A stretch of DNA of 46,619 nt from Limnohabitans sp. Rim8. GTDB lineage: Bacteria > Pseudomonadota > Gammaproteobacteria > Burkholderiales > Burkholderiaceae_C. The position numbers were made by a program, and so were the translations under genes. The stretch covers positions 1 to 46,619 of the forward strand of contig CAMDFK010000025.1 of NCBI GenBank assembly GCA_945897465.1, given 5' to 3'. Below are positions 13,099-22,076 of this stretch, piece by piece (within the stretch, counting starts at the first letter, position 1; every line of letters begins with the position of its first letter). A model generated the notes under the pieces. It ran no database searches. It worked only from the letters and a program-made list of their open reading frames with translations, and was not told the origin of the DNA.

Positions 13099-14538
13099 AT
13101 GAGCCACAAACCGCCTGCACCCAAGCCTCCTGCACAGAGGGTGCAAGGCGCTGCCTTACCTGCAGCAAGGCGCCATCCCAGGACGGGCAAGCCAGCAGCC
13201 CGTGATCACAGCGTAGCCACGTCAGTGCCCTTGTCGCGGCAACTGCAGGCCACTGCAGCGGTGGTTCAAGCGGTGCGGGCAGGACGCTCTTTGACCACTG
13301 AATTGGCCTGCGTGTCCCCCGAACTGCGCCCGGGTGTTCAAGCCCTGACTTTTCAGGTAATGCGGCAACTGGGCCGCGCCATGGCGCTGCGCGAGCGTTT
13401 GGCCAGCAAGGCACCGCCTGCGGCGGCAGATGCTTTGTTGTGCACAGCGCTGGCCCTGAGTTGGCAGGATGAAGGGGCGCCCTATCCGGCGCACACCCTG
13501 GTCAACCAGGCTGTCGAGGCCGCACGCCAACAAAGACAGACCGCGGCCCAAAGTGGCTTCATCAATGCGTGTTTGCGCCGTTTCCTGCGCGAGCGTGAGG
13601 GCTTGGTGGCCGAAACGGACAGTGACCTACAGGCCCGGTGGAACCACCCGCGTTGGTGGGTGGCGCGTGTACAGGAGGAATACCCAAAGGACTGGCAACA
13701 ATTGCTGGACATGGCGCAACAACCAGCCCCCATGAGCCTGCGTGTGGACAACCGTCACCACACTGTGGCCGCGTACCAGGCGCAGCTGCTGGCCCTCGGC
13801 TTGGGCGCCAAGGCTGTGGGCGCATGTGGTTTGCAACTCGAGCGTGCGGTGCCTGTGCACCAGTTGCCCGGATTTGATCTGGGCCATGTGTCGGTGCAAG
13901 ATGCCGCAGCGCAAGTGGCGGCCCCTTTGTTGCTGCAAGGCCTTGAGGTGGATCGGCCCTGGCGCATTCTGGATGCCTGTGCAGCACCCGGGGGTAAAAC
14001 TGGGCACCTGCTGGCCTGCTACCCCCAGGCACAGATTTTGGCGTTGGATGTGGACGCCGCGCGCTGCCAACGCATTGAGGACAACCTCAAGCGCTTGGGC
14101 GCACAGGCCCGTGCGCAGGTGCGCGCTGCCGATGCCGCCCAGCCTGCGCAGTGGTGGGACGGTGTGGCTTTTGACGCGATCTTGTTGGATGCACCCTGCA
14201 CGGCCTCTGGCATCGTGCGCAGACACCCCGATGTGCGCTGGCTGCGCCGCCCTGGCGACAGTGCACAACTGGCCCAGACTCAGGCCAAGCTGCTTAAGGC
14301 CCTGTGGCCCTTGCTGGCTCCGGGGGGGCGCTTGCTGTACTGCACCTGTTCGGTTTTTCGCTCAGAAGGAGAAGACATGGTCCAAGCGTTTCTTCAGCGC
14401 AACACCGACGCACGAATGCTGCCCTCACCCGGTCATTTGATACCCGGCAAAATACCCACAGGCCTTCCTCTCAAGCACAATGCATTGGGTGAACATGACG
14501 GTTTCTATTACGCACTGCTGGAGAAGGATCGGGATTGA
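13099..14538 (+). CDS. rsmB: 16S rRNA (cytosine-967-C5)-methyltransferase RsmB
   Basis: RsmB makes m5C967 in 16S rRNA using S-adenosylmethionine. From ATG 13099 the product is 479 residues. It has an N-terminal NusB-like helical domain (about 50–180) and a Rossmann methyltransferase domain. SAM motif I is LDACAAPGGKTG (from about residue 291). Motif IV is LLDAPCTASGIVRRHP with C367, and the catalytic cysteine motif is TCS with C417. The first ~35 residues are a Pro/Ala/Arg-rich extension, so the true start may be further in. The 3' end overlaps the start of the next gene in another frame. Confidence 0.93.
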   Translation: MSHKPPAPKPPAQRVQGAALPAARRHPRTGKPAARDHSVATSVPLSRQLQATAAVVQAVRAGRSLTTELACVSPELRPGVQALTFQVMRQLGRAMALRERLASKAPPAAADALLCTALALSWQDEGAPYPAHTLVNQAVEAARQQRQTAAQSGFINACLRRFLREREGLVAETDSDLQARWNHPRWWVARVQEEYPKDWQQLLDMAQQPAPMSLRVDNRHHTVAAYQAQLLALGLGAKAVGACGLQLERAVPVHQLPGFDLGHVSVQDAAAQVAAPLLLQGLEVDRPWRILDACAAPGGKTGHLLACYPQAQILALDVDAARCQRIEDNLKRLGAQARAQVRAADAAQPAQWWDGVAFDAILLDAPCTASGIVRRHPDVRWLRRPGDSAQLAQTQAKLLKALWPLLAPGGRLLYCTCSVFRSEGEDMVQAFLQRNTDARMLPSPGHLIPGKIPTGLPLKHNALGEHDGFYYALLEKDRD

Positions 14539-15133
14539 GCTTGGCGCTTGGTTGGCCCGGGCTTTGCTTATGGTCTTGCTGGGTTGGGGCACGGTGTCGG
14601 CACAAACTTCCAGCGTGGAGTTGACAGAGCTCGTGCCCTTGCGCAAAGACAATGCCCTGCTGCTCAATGCCCAGCTCAAATTGGAGTTGGGACCGGCTGT
14701 AGAAGACGCCCTCATCAAAGGCCTGGCTGTGCATTTTGTGGCGCAAGCTGAGGTGTTGCGCGAACGCTGGTACTGGACCGACAAAACAATTGGCGTGGCC
14801 AGCCGCTATTACCGATTGGCCTTTCAGCCCTTGACCCGTCGCTGGCGCTTGAATGTTTCCAGCGAGCCAATTTCGGGCGCAGGCTTGGCGGGCAGCATTT
14901 CGCAGAATTTTGAAAGCCTGTCTGAGGCCCTGAGTGTGATTCGGCGTCAATCGGCATGGAAAATCGCAGAGGCGCACAGCTTAGAGCTCGATGCCCGCCA
15001 ACGGCTGCGCTATGAATTCAGGCTCGATGTCACGCAGCTGCCTCGCCCGTTTCAGATCGCTGCCGGTAACCAAGCCGATTGGAACCTGCAGGTCATCAAA
15101 ATCCTGCGCTTGAGCGAAGATCTGGTGAATTGA
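14480..15133 (+). CDS. DUF4390 domain protein, probably secreted or membrane-anchored
   Basis: This open frame of up to 217 residues overlaps the rsmB end by 59 nt if ATG 14480 is used; ATG 14495 is also possible. A hydrophobic stretch (WLARALLMVLLGWGTVSA) followed by QTSS looks like a signal peptide. The remainder (YWTDKTIGVASRYYRLAFQPLTRRWRL and the end LQVIKILRLSEDLVN) resembles the DUF4390 family. That family is commonly found between rsmB and an NtrY-type kinase in betaproteobacteria. No biochemical function is known; the context suggests an envelope partner of the kinase. The kinase ATG follows 1 nt after this stop. Confidence 0.75.
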   Translation: MHWVNMTVSITHCWRRIGIELGAWLARALLMVLLGWGTVSAQTSSVELTELVPLRKDNALLLNAQLKLELGPAVEDALIKGLAVHFVAQAEVLRERWYWTDKTIGVASRYYRLAFQPLTRRWRLNVSSEPISGAGLAGSISQNFESLSEALSVIRRQSAWKIAEAHSLELDARQRLRYEFRLDVTQLPRPFQIAAGNQADWNLQVIKILRLSEDLVN

Positions 15134-15134
15134 C

Positions 15135-17432
15135 ATGGCATGGATCGAAGCTTCCAGCGAGTCTTTGACCGAGCGGCCCTCACGAACCAGCCGTTGGCTC
15201 GTCCTCATGGGCGCCGTCAGCGTGGTCGTCATTGGGATTGGTTTACTGGTGCTCATGACGCAGGCCACCGGCAACCGCGAGCGCTACAACCAAAACTATG
15301 AATGGTTGGTGATCATCAACGCGGTGGTGGCCAGTGGCTTGTTGATCACCATTTTGTGGGGCATGGTGCGCTTGTTGCGCAGCTTGTACAAAGGCCAATT
15401 TGGCTCACGCTTGCTGGTCAAGCTGGCAGGCATCTTTGCGTTGGTCGGTGTCATCCCCGGTCTGCTCATTTATGTGGTGTCTTACCAGTTTGTCTCGCGC
15501 TCGATTGAAAGCTGGTTTGATGTGAAAGTGGAGGCCGCTTTGGTGGGTGGCCTGAACCTGGGGAGGGCCACCTTGGACACGCTCAGCGAGGACCTGAGCA
15601 AGCAAGCGCGTGCCGCAGCATCAAATTGGGCAGAAACCAGCGAGCTCAATCCATCTCTCGCGGCTGAAAAAATACGCACCCAAATGGGCGTGAGCGATGT
15701 GTCCATCTGGAGCTTGGGCGGACAAATGGTGGCCAGTGCAGGACCTTCACGCTTTCAACTCAGGGCTGACCGCCCAACTCCGCAGCAGCTGAGAGAGGCC
15801 CGTCAAAAAAGCAGTTTCGTTTGGGTGGAGGGCTTGGACGAAGCCATTCCAGGAGGAGACAAGGGCCGCATCAAGGTCTTGGTGTTGTTTCCACAATGGA
15901 GCATGGCCCTGAGCGAAGACCGACGTTTGCTGATGGTGACCCAGGAGCTCCCCCCAACGCTGGTCAACAACGCGCTGGAAGTGCAAGCGGCTTACCGCGA
16001 ATACCAGGAGCGAGCCTTGGCCCGTGAAGGTTTGCGTCGAATGTACATTGGCACCCTGACACTGAGTTTGTTTTTGGCCGTGCTGGGAGCGATCTTGTTG
16101 GCCGTCTTGCTGGGCAACCAACTGGCGCGGCCTTTGCTCTTGCTGGCCCACGGCATGCGCCAGGTGGCGGCGGGTGATTTGAGGCCCAAACTTGCGTTGC
16201 AAGGCAAAGACGAGCTGGGCGGCCTGACCCGCTCGTTTGCCGATATGACCCAACAATTGGCCGATGCCCGCGCCAACGTGGAGCGCAGCCTGAGCCAGCT
16301 CGACCAAGCCAGAGGTAAGCTGCAAACCATTCTGGACAACCTCACCGCCGGTGTCATGGTGCTGGACGCACAATGCACCATCATCTCGGCCAATCCTGGA
16401 GCGACACGCATTTTGCGGGTACCGGTCGGAGCGCACGAAGGCCAGGACTTGAAAGGTTTGCCTGGTTTGCAGGCATTTGCCCTAGAGGTGGATGCGCAAT
16501 ACAAGGCCTTGCATGCCAGCACCGATGCGCATGATTTGGACCACTGGCAAAAATCCTTTGACATCCATGCCGCCGGCCAAGGGCTGAGCCAAACCGGGGT
16601 GACACTGCTGGCTCGTGGGGCAGTTTTGCCCGACGGTTTGCGTCTGCTGGTGTTCGACGACATCTCGGAAATCGTTTCGGCCGAGCGCGCTCAGGCTTGG
16701 GGTGAAGTGGCCCGCCGCTTGGCGCACGAAATCAAGAACCCCCTCACGCCCATTCAGTTGTCGGCCGAGCGCCTGCAAAGACGCTTGCTCGGTAAATTGG
16801 AAGTCCAAGACAACGCGGTGCTGGCCAAATCGGTGAAGACCATTGTCGACCAGGTGGAAGCCATGAAGCGACTGGTCAACGAATTCCGCGACTATGCGCG
16901 TTTACCCACAGCCGAGCTCAAACCCTTGCAACTCAATGCGCTGGTCAGCGATGTGCTGTCCCTCTATGCCAACGAGCCGCACGACAGCGTCAGCCGCGCC
17001 CAAGTGCACACTGAGCTCGATGCTGCATGCCCCGACATCCTGGGTGACGAACAACAGTTGCGCCAGGTCATCCACAACCTGTTGCAAAACGCGCAAGATG
17101 CGTGCGAGGCTCGTGGCCAAGGCCTGGCCACTGCCCGTGTGCACGTGCGCACCGAGTGGCGTGCGCAGCGCCAGCGGGTGCGCCTGACGGTGACCGACAA
17201 TGGGCCCGGCTTTGCCCCCAACATCTTGCAGCGGGCCTTTGAGCCCTATGTCACCACCAAGACCAAAGGCACGGGTCTGGGCTTGGCCGTGGTCAAAAAA
17301 ATCATCGACGAACACGGTGCCCGCATCGACATGGCCAACGTGCAAGAAGGCGGCGACATTCAGGGCGCGCAAGTCTCGTTATCATTCGCAGTGACGCAAA
17401 CCGAACAGGGGCAGGAACAGCCCTCTTCATGA
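15135..17432 (+). CDS. ntrY: NtrY-type membrane sensor histidine kinase
   Basis: The 765-residue kinase has three N-terminal membrane segments (about residues 21–42, 55–78 and 90–113), a periplasmic-type sensor region, and a fourth membrane segment near 300–325 leading into a HAMP domain (QLARPLLLLAHGMRQVAAGDLRP). A PAS-like segment follows (LQTILDNLTAGVMVLDAQC). The H-box is ARRLAHEIKNPLTPIQLSAERL with His531. The ATPase domain carries N (IHNLLQNAQDA), G1 (TDNGPGF) and G2 (TKGTGLGLAVVKKI) boxes. This is the NtrY architecture, linked to nitrogen or redox sensing in various proteobacteria. The cognate regulator follows 19 nt downstream. Confidence 0.9.
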   Translation: MAWIEASSESLTERPSRTSRWLVLMGAVSVVVIGIGLLVLMTQATGNRERYNQNYEWLVIINAVVASGLLITILWGMVRLLRSLYKGQFGSRLLVKLAGIFALVGVIPGLLIYVVSYQFVSRSIESWFDVKVEAALVGGLNLGRATLDTLSEDLSKQARAAASNWAETSELNPSLAAEKIRTQMGVSDVSIWSLGGQMVASAGPSRFQLRADRPTPQQLREARQKSSFVWVEGLDEAIPGGDKGRIKVLVLFPQWSMALSEDRRLLMVTQELPPTLVNNALEVQAAYREYQERALAREGLRRMYIGTLTLSLFLAVLGAILLAVLLGNQLARPLLLLAHGMRQVAAGDLRPKLALQGKDELGGLTRSFADMTQQLADARANVERSLSQLDQARGKLQTILDNLTAGVMVLDAQCTIISANPGATRILRVPVGAHEGQDLKGLPGLQAFALEVDAQYKALHASTDAHDLDHWQKSFDIHAAGQGLSQTGVTLLARGAVLPDGLRLLVFDDISEIVSAERAQAWGEVARRLAHEIKNPLTPIQLSAERLQRRLLGKLEVQDNAVLAKSVKTIVDQVEAMKRLVNEFRDYARLPTAELKPLQLNALVSDVLSLYANEPHDSVSRAQVHTELDAACPDILGDEQQLRQVIHNLLQNAQDACEARGQGLATARVHVRTEWRAQRQRVRLTVTDNGPGFAPNILQRAFEPYVTTKTKGTGLGLAVVKKIIDEHGARIDMANVQEGGDIQGAQVSLSFAVTQTEQGQEQPSS

Positions 17433-17451
17433 ACAGAGACAAATCAGGCAT

Positions 17452-18114
17452 ATGGCAAATATATTGGTGGTGGACGACGAGCTGGGCATACGCGACCTGC
17501 TCTCTGAAATCCTCTTCGACGAGGGGCACCAGGTCGAGCTTGCTGAAAACGCCGCGCAAGCACGTGAGGCAAGGCACCACATGCGCCCCGACCTCGTACT
17601 GCTCGACATCTGGATGCCTGACACCGACGGCGTGAGCCTTCTCAAAGAATGGGCTGCCAACGGTTTGCTGAACATGCCTGTGATCATGATGAGCGGCCAC
17701 GCCACCATAGACACCGCAGTGGATGCGGTCAAGATCGGCGCACAGGCCTTTCTTGAAAAGCCCATCACTTTGCAAAAACTGCTCAAGGCCGTCGAGCAAG
17801 GCTTGGCCCGTGACCAAATGCAACAAGCCATGTTGGCGGCAAGCCCATCCCCGCCATCCAGTGTGTTGTCCATGTCCGCGATGGTCGCTACAGAAAACAT
17901 CGCAACCCCCGACGTTCAACAAAGCTTTGAACTCGATCGCCCGTTGCGCGAAGCACGCGATGCCTTCGAAAAAGCCTACTTTGAATTTCATTTGGCCCAC
18001 GAAGGCGGCTCCATGACCCGTGTGGCCGAAAAAACCGGGCTCGAGCGCACCCACTTGTACCGCAAGCTTAAGCAACTCGGCGTTGACCTCACACGCAGCA
18101 AACGCAGCCAGTGA
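17452..18114 (+). CDS. NtrX-like response regulator lacking the AAA+ domain
   Basis: The 220-residue product has a receiver domain (1–120) with the acidic pair D8/D9, phospho-acceptor D52 (LLDIWMPD) and the lysine in FLEKPIT. A C-terminal Fis-type helix-turn-helix follows (about 185–210, RVAEKTGLERTHLYRKLKQLGVD). Canonical NtrX is about 450 residues with a sigma-54-interacting AAA+ domain between these parts; here only a ~45-residue linker remains. The layout resembles RegA/PrrA/ActR. It therefore cannot activate sigma-54 promoters in the usual way and probably acts as a direct DNA-binding regulator. The neighbouring kinase is NtrY-like, which fixes the pairing. Confidence 0.85.
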   Translation: MANILVVDDELGIRDLLSEILFDEGHQVELAENAAQAREARHHMRPDLVLLDIWMPDTDGVSLLKEWAANGLLNMPVIMMSGHATIDTAVDAVKIGAQAFLEKPITLQKLLKAVEQGLARDQMQQAMLAASPSPPSSVLSMSAMVATENIATPDVQQSFELDRPLREARDAFEKAYFEFHLAHEGGSMTRVAEKTGLERTHLYRKLKQLGVDLTRSKRSQ

Positions 18115-18191
18115 TGGCCGCTGCCATCTCGCCCCTGATCTTGTTGGGCAGTGGGAGGTCTTGGTGACGCACTATTTTTGAGGCACGCGCT

Positions 18192-18219
18192 CTGGCACTT
18201 GAAAAAGACCTGTTAAAAT
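18192..18219 (+). promoter_or_regulatory. Probable promoter of tRNA-Phe
   Basis: An extended −10 element TGTTAAAAT lies at 18211–18219, 10 nt before the tRNA. A −35-like CTGGCA sits at 18192–18197 with 16-nt spacing. The following GC-rich stretch could act as a discriminator for stringent control. Confidence 0.5.
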
Positions 18220-18229
18220 CGAATGCTCT

Positions 18230-18305
<76 letters not shown>

Positions 18306-18310
18306 GATAC

Positions 18311-18346
18311 AAACGCCCAACTGCTCTCAGTTGGGCGTTTTCATTT
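18311..18346 (+). terminator. Terminator of tRNA-Phe
   Basis: A perfect 13-bp stem (AAACGCCCAACTG 18311–18323 with CAGTTGGGCGTTT 18328–18340) closes the tetraloop CTCT and is followed by TCATTT. It separates the tRNA from the convergent minus-strand genes. The following bases to 18486 (about 140) show no gene. Confidence 0.85.
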
Positions 18347-18486
18347 GGGCTTCTCCCAGTACAACTCAATGCCCTCGACGAGTCATTGGCAATTGAGAGG
18401 CCCTGAGATCGAGCCTGGTTGCCTGCCCCAAGCTCATGCCCCTCAGGTTGGTTTTGGGGTTTTGTACACGGTGATGATGTGGGGAT

Positions 18487-19410
18487 TCACGCGTCGTGCA
18501 GCATCCCGTCCAACTCATACATGGCCCCGCTGCGCGTCAGCTCGGCCAGCATCATGTCCAGCCAAGTGTTTAGGCTGTGGCCTTGGCCAAAGCGGTGGTG
18601 CAATGCGCGAATGTAGGGCACCTTCATGGCCCAAGCGCTGAAATCGGCGTGTGTGATTTGGCCCCATTCGAGCAGTTTGAATTTGAGCAGCACCTTGGCG
18701 CCATATCGTGCGTGGCGCTCGGGGTTTTGCGTGAAGCCTTCGAGTTTGCTGCGGGCCAAGGCCAGTGCGGGGCCCACTTCGGTGAAGACAGCGCCATGCC
18801 CCGGGATGATGGTGGCGGGAGCGAGTTGTTCGATCAGGTCCAGGGTCTGCGCTACCTCGTCAAAGGCTTCGAGGCCTTCGAGCGCCGGGAACACCACACC
18901 AAAGCCGTTTTGCCAGAGCGCATCGGCCGACATCAGCAAGCGGTGTTCGGGCGCAAACAAGATCACCGAGTGCGGGTCGTGTCCGGGTGCGGCGTGCACT
19001 TGCCAGTCCATGTCGGCCCAGCGGTGGGTGCTGCCCGGTTGCAACAAGCCGCTGAAGGTAAAGGGGGGGCAGCTCTGGCCTGAGGGCTGGTAGCTCAACT
19101 CGTCTTCACGCCAATGCTGCACGGCTTGTGACAGGCCGGGTGGTATCCAGGTTTTGAGGTCCGGATAGTGCGCTTGCAGGGCTTGGTTGCCGCCGCAGTG
19201 GTCGCTGTGCAGATGGGTGTTGACCAGTTGGTCCAGCACGCGGCCTTGCAGGCCTTGCGCCACCAAGGCCAGGGTTTGGGCTTGGTGAGTGACGTAGCCG
19301 CTGTCGACCAAGGTGGCACTGTCCGCGTCCAGCAGAAGCACGTTGTTGGCCGACAACCAGCCGCGTTCGAACACGCGCACGCCTGGTGGCAGGGTGCAGG
19401 GTGGATTCAT
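18487..19410 (-). CDS. Metallo-beta-lactamase-fold hydrolase
   Basis: The 307-residue product carries the zinc-binding HxHxDH motif in NTHLHSDHCGG, a later histidine in APGHDPHSVIL, the aspartate in SADALW and the histidine in IIPGHGAVF. It is thus a complete MBL-fold enzyme of the glyoxalase II-like group; the substrate is unknown. I chose ATG 19410–19408 because it overlaps the upstream acyl-CoA ligase stop as ATGA, indicating translational coupling. That points to a thioester or acyl substrate, but this is inference only. Confidence 0.85.
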   Translation of the reverse strand: MNPPCTLPPGVRVFERGWLSANNVLLLDADSATLVDSGYVTHQAQTLALVAQGLQGRVLDQLVNTHLHSDHCGGNQALQAHYPDLKTWIPPGLSQAVQHWREDELSYQPSGQSCPPFTFSGLLQPGSTHRWADMDWQVHAAPGHDPHSVILFAPEHRLLMSADALWQNGFGVVFPALEGLEAFDEVAQTLDLIEQLAPATIIPGHGAVFTEVGPALALARSKLEGFTQNPERHARYGAKVLLKFKLLEWGQITHADFSAWAMKVPYIRALHHRFGQGHSLNTWLDMMLAELTRSGAMYELDGMLHDA

Positions 19411-21092
19411 TTGGCGCTGCGCAGGTCGCGGCGCAAAATTTTGCCCACGTTGGATTTGGGTAACTCGTCGCGGAACTCGATGTATTTGGGACGCTTGTAG
19501 CCCGTGAGTTTGTCTTGGCAAAAACGCGAGACAGCTTCTTCGGTCAGCATCGGGTCATTGCGCACCACAAACACCTTGATGGTTTCACCTTGCATGGCGT
19601 CGGGGATGCCCACGGCCGCGCACTCGACCACTCCAGGGCAGGTGGAGATCAGGTTTTCCAGCTCGCTGGGGAAGACATTGAAGCCGCTCACGATGATCAT
19701 GTCCTTCTTGCGGTCCACGATGCGGGTGAAGCCCCCTTCGTCCATGATCCCGATGTCGCCCGTGCGCATGAAGCCGTCTTCGGTGAAGGTTTTGGCGTTT
19801 TCAGCGGGCTGGTTGTAGTAACCGGTCATGACGTTGGGGCCGCGGATGCAGATTTCTCCCGAGCTGCCCACGGGCAGGCTGTGTCCGTCGTCGTCCTTGA
19901 TGGCGATGTCGATGCTCGGCAAGGGCAGGCCGATGTTGCCGCTGAAGGTTTTCTGGGTGACCGGGTTGTTGGTGCCAATGGCGCAGGTCTCGCTCATGCC
20001 CCAGCCTTCGATCATGGCGCTGCCCGTGGCTTTTTGCCAGTTGTGGGCTGTGCCTTCCGATGCGGCCATGCCGCCCGCCTGGGTGAGCTTGAGCGAGGAA
20101 AAATCAATGCTCTTGAACATCGGGTGTTGCATCAGGGCGTTGAACAGCGTGTTCACGCCGGGCAGCACATGGAAGGGGCGCTGCTTGAGGACCTCGATGA
20201 ATTTGGCAAAGTCACGGGGGTTCGGCACCAGGGTCAGGTAGGAGCCCTGGCGGATGGCCAGCAAACACAGCGTGAGTGCAAAGATGTGGTACAGCGGCAA
20301 AGCCGCGACGTTGTTCACTTTGCGCAGGTCAGGGACATCGGCCAAAGCAGGTGAGAACCAGCCTTCGGCTTGCAGCATGGCGGCCACCACGCAGCGGTGT
20401 GTCAGCACGGCGCCTTTGGACAAACCGGTGGTGCCCCCCGTGTATTGCAAAAAGGCGATGTCGTCCATGGTTTGCGCGGTCGGGCGCAGGTTCAGGTTGC
20501 GGCCTTGGGCGATGGCTTTTTTGAACGAGGTGACGGTGCGGCCGTTGCTCAAAGGCAATTCGAAGGGCGGCACCATTTTGGCCAGGTGACGCACGGCAAA
20601 GGTCAGCCAGCGGCCATGGATGGGGCCCAACAAATCGCCAATGGACGCCAACACCACGTGCTGCACGGCGGTGCGCTCGACCACTTCTTGCAGGGTAGCG
20701 GCAAAGTTTTCCAAAATGACGATGGCGCTGGCGCCGGAGTCCTTGAGTTGGTGCTCCAACTCGCGCGGGGTGTAGAGCGGGTTGACGTTCACGCAGGTGT
20801 AACCGGCCCGCAAGATGGCGGCCATCGTCACGGCAAATTGGGGCAAGTTGGGCAGCATGATGGCCACGCGGCTTCCAGGCTCCAGGCCTTTGTTCTGCAG
20901 CCACGCCCCTAGGGCGATGGACAACTCATCGAGCTGTTTGTAGCTCATCCAGCGGTTCATGCAGACCGAAAAGGGGTTGTCGCCGTGCTCGCGAAAAGCC
21001 CTTTCCATCAAATCCGTCAAACTTTTGTATTGCGTTGTGTCAATGTCGTGGGGCACACCGGGTGGGTAATTCTTCAGCCAGATCCGTTCCAT
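19407..21092 (-). CDS. fadD: Long-chain acyl-CoA ligase (FadD-like AMP-forming synthetase)
   Basis: The 561-residue enzyme belongs to the ANL superfamily and activates fatty acids to acyl-CoA through an acyl-adenylate. Seen motifs: the AMP-binding P-loop YTGGTTGLSKGAVLTH, GWGMSETCAIGTNNP, the hinge region MRTGDIGIMDEGGFTRIVDRKKDMI and GFNVFPSELENL; KRPKYIEF and the catalytic lysine segment (SNVGKILRRDLR) lie near the end. Start ATG 21092 follows AGGAG on the minus strand; the upstream in-frame codons back to 21152 are not conserved-looking. It is coupled to the MBL gene by ATGA. Confidence 0.92.
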   Translation of the reverse strand: MERIWLKNYPPGVPHDIDTTQYKSLTDLMERAFREHGDNPFSVCMNRWMSYKQLDELSIALGAWLQNKGLEPGSRVAIMLPNLPQFAVTMAAILRAGYTCVNVNPLYTPRELEHQLKDSGASAIVILENFAATLQEVVERTAVQHVVLASIGDLLGPIHGRWLTFAVRHLAKMVPPFELPLSNGRTVTSFKKAIAQGRNLNLRPTAQTMDDIAFLQYTGGTTGLSKGAVLTHRCVVAAMLQAEGWFSPALADVPDLRKVNNVAALPLYHIFALTLCLLAIRQGSYLTLVPNPRDFAKFIEVLKQRPFHVLPGVNTLFNALMQHPMFKSIDFSSLKLTQAGGMAASEGTAHNWQKATGSAMIEGWGMSETCAIGTNNPVTQKTFSGNIGLPLPSIDIAIKDDDGHSLPVGSSGEICIRGPNVMTGYYNQPAENAKTFTEDGFMRTGDIGIMDEGGFTRIVDRKKDMIIVSGFNVFPSELENLISTCPGVVECAAVGIPDAMQGETIKVFVVRNDPMLTEEAVSRFCQDKLTGYKRPKYIEFRDELPKSNVGKILRRDLRSAK

Positions 21093-21251
21093 GCGCTTGT
21101 CTCCTGTAGCGCTTGATTGTCTCCAGCTCCTGTTGGGCTCAACAGAGGGCAAGTCCTGAGATGGTGGCTTGCTGGTCTCAAAGGCGACAAAACCCGTGTC
21201 ATCCCCGGGCAGACAAATCGGTGCAAAATGGGGTTTACCCTAGGTGCCACC

Positions 21252-22004
21252 ATGAATCCCCCTTCAGAACCGCGTACCAAGCAACTCACTCGTGGGCTGA
21301 GCCAACTGTGGCGACGTGTGTTTGGCGCTGCCGATGTGGGGCTATCGGCCACAGGCGGAGTGGCCCGCAAGAGGGCCAATTGGCTGCCGATTCGCTCGCT
21401 GTCGCCGCGCCACAAGCCGCGCATCGCACGACATTTGCGGGCCCTTCCTGCGCAAGACCGCTACCTGCGCTTTGGATACGCTGCCAGCGATGAGCAAATT
21501 GACCGCTACGTCGCGGGTCTGAACTTCAAGCGGGACGAGATCTTTGGGGTTTTCAACCGCCGCTTGGAGCTGGTGGCCATGGCCCATCTGGCCTATTCGG
21601 TCGACCCGCAATGGGCCACGTGTGCCGAGTTTGGGGTGTCGGTGTCGCCGCATCAGCGAGGTAAGGGTTTTGGCGCCAAGTTGTTCGGCCATGCGGTGAT
21701 GCATGCCCGCAACCAAGGGGTGAGTCTGTTGTTCATCCACGCCTTGAGCGAAAACGTGGCCATGCTCAAGATCGCGCGCCACGCGGGTGCCGCGGTGCAG
21801 CGCGACGGCAGCGAAAGCGAGGCTTATCTGTCCTTGCCGCAAGCCACTTTGGACAGCCAGATCAGTGGATTGGTGCAGGAGCAAATGGCCGAGCTCGACT
21901 ACCAGCTCAAAATGCAAGCGAACCAGTTTCGCCAGTGGCTGGCCACGGTGCAAGAAATCCGCCAGGGCGTGCGCGATGCCCGTCAAACTTCGCGCGGCCC
22001 CTGA
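21252..22004 (+). CDS. GNAT-family N-acetyltransferase
   Basis: The 250-residue product from ATG 21252 has a GNAT core. The acetyl-CoA-binding motif A is EFGVSVSPHQRGKGFGAKLFGHAVMHAR (Q/R-x-x-G-x-G/A at QRGKGFG), preceded by MAHLAYSV and followed by LFIHALSENVAMLKIARHAGA. A helical C-terminal tail (LVQEQMAELDYQLKMQANQFRQWL) may form a coiled coil. The substrate is unknown. It is divergent from the acyl-CoA ligase; the 159 bases between them hold both promoters but no clear consensus boxes. Confidence 0.85.
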   Translation: MNPPSEPRTKQLTRGLSQLWRRVFGAADVGLSATGGVARKRANWLPIRSLSPRHKPRIARHLRALPAQDRYLRFGYAASDEQIDRYVAGLNFKRDEIFGVFNRRLELVAMAHLAYSVDPQWATCAEFGVSVSPHQRGKGFGAKLFGHAVMHARNQGVSLLFIHALSENVAMLKIARHAGAAVQRDGSESEAYLSLPQATLDSQISGLVQEQMAELDYQLKMQANQFRQWLATVQEIRQGVRDARQTSRGP

Positions 22005-22076
22005 AAAGGCTGTTTGTCATCCAAATCCGCTATCCTTGCAGCTTGTCCACTACAGCATGTCCTGCCCGCCTAGACC

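Noticed and set aside
18346-18486. Possible gene between the tRNA-Phe terminator and the MBL gene
   Set aside because: No frame with a binding site or family resemblance; only a weak CCCCAA/TTGGGG complementarity is visible.
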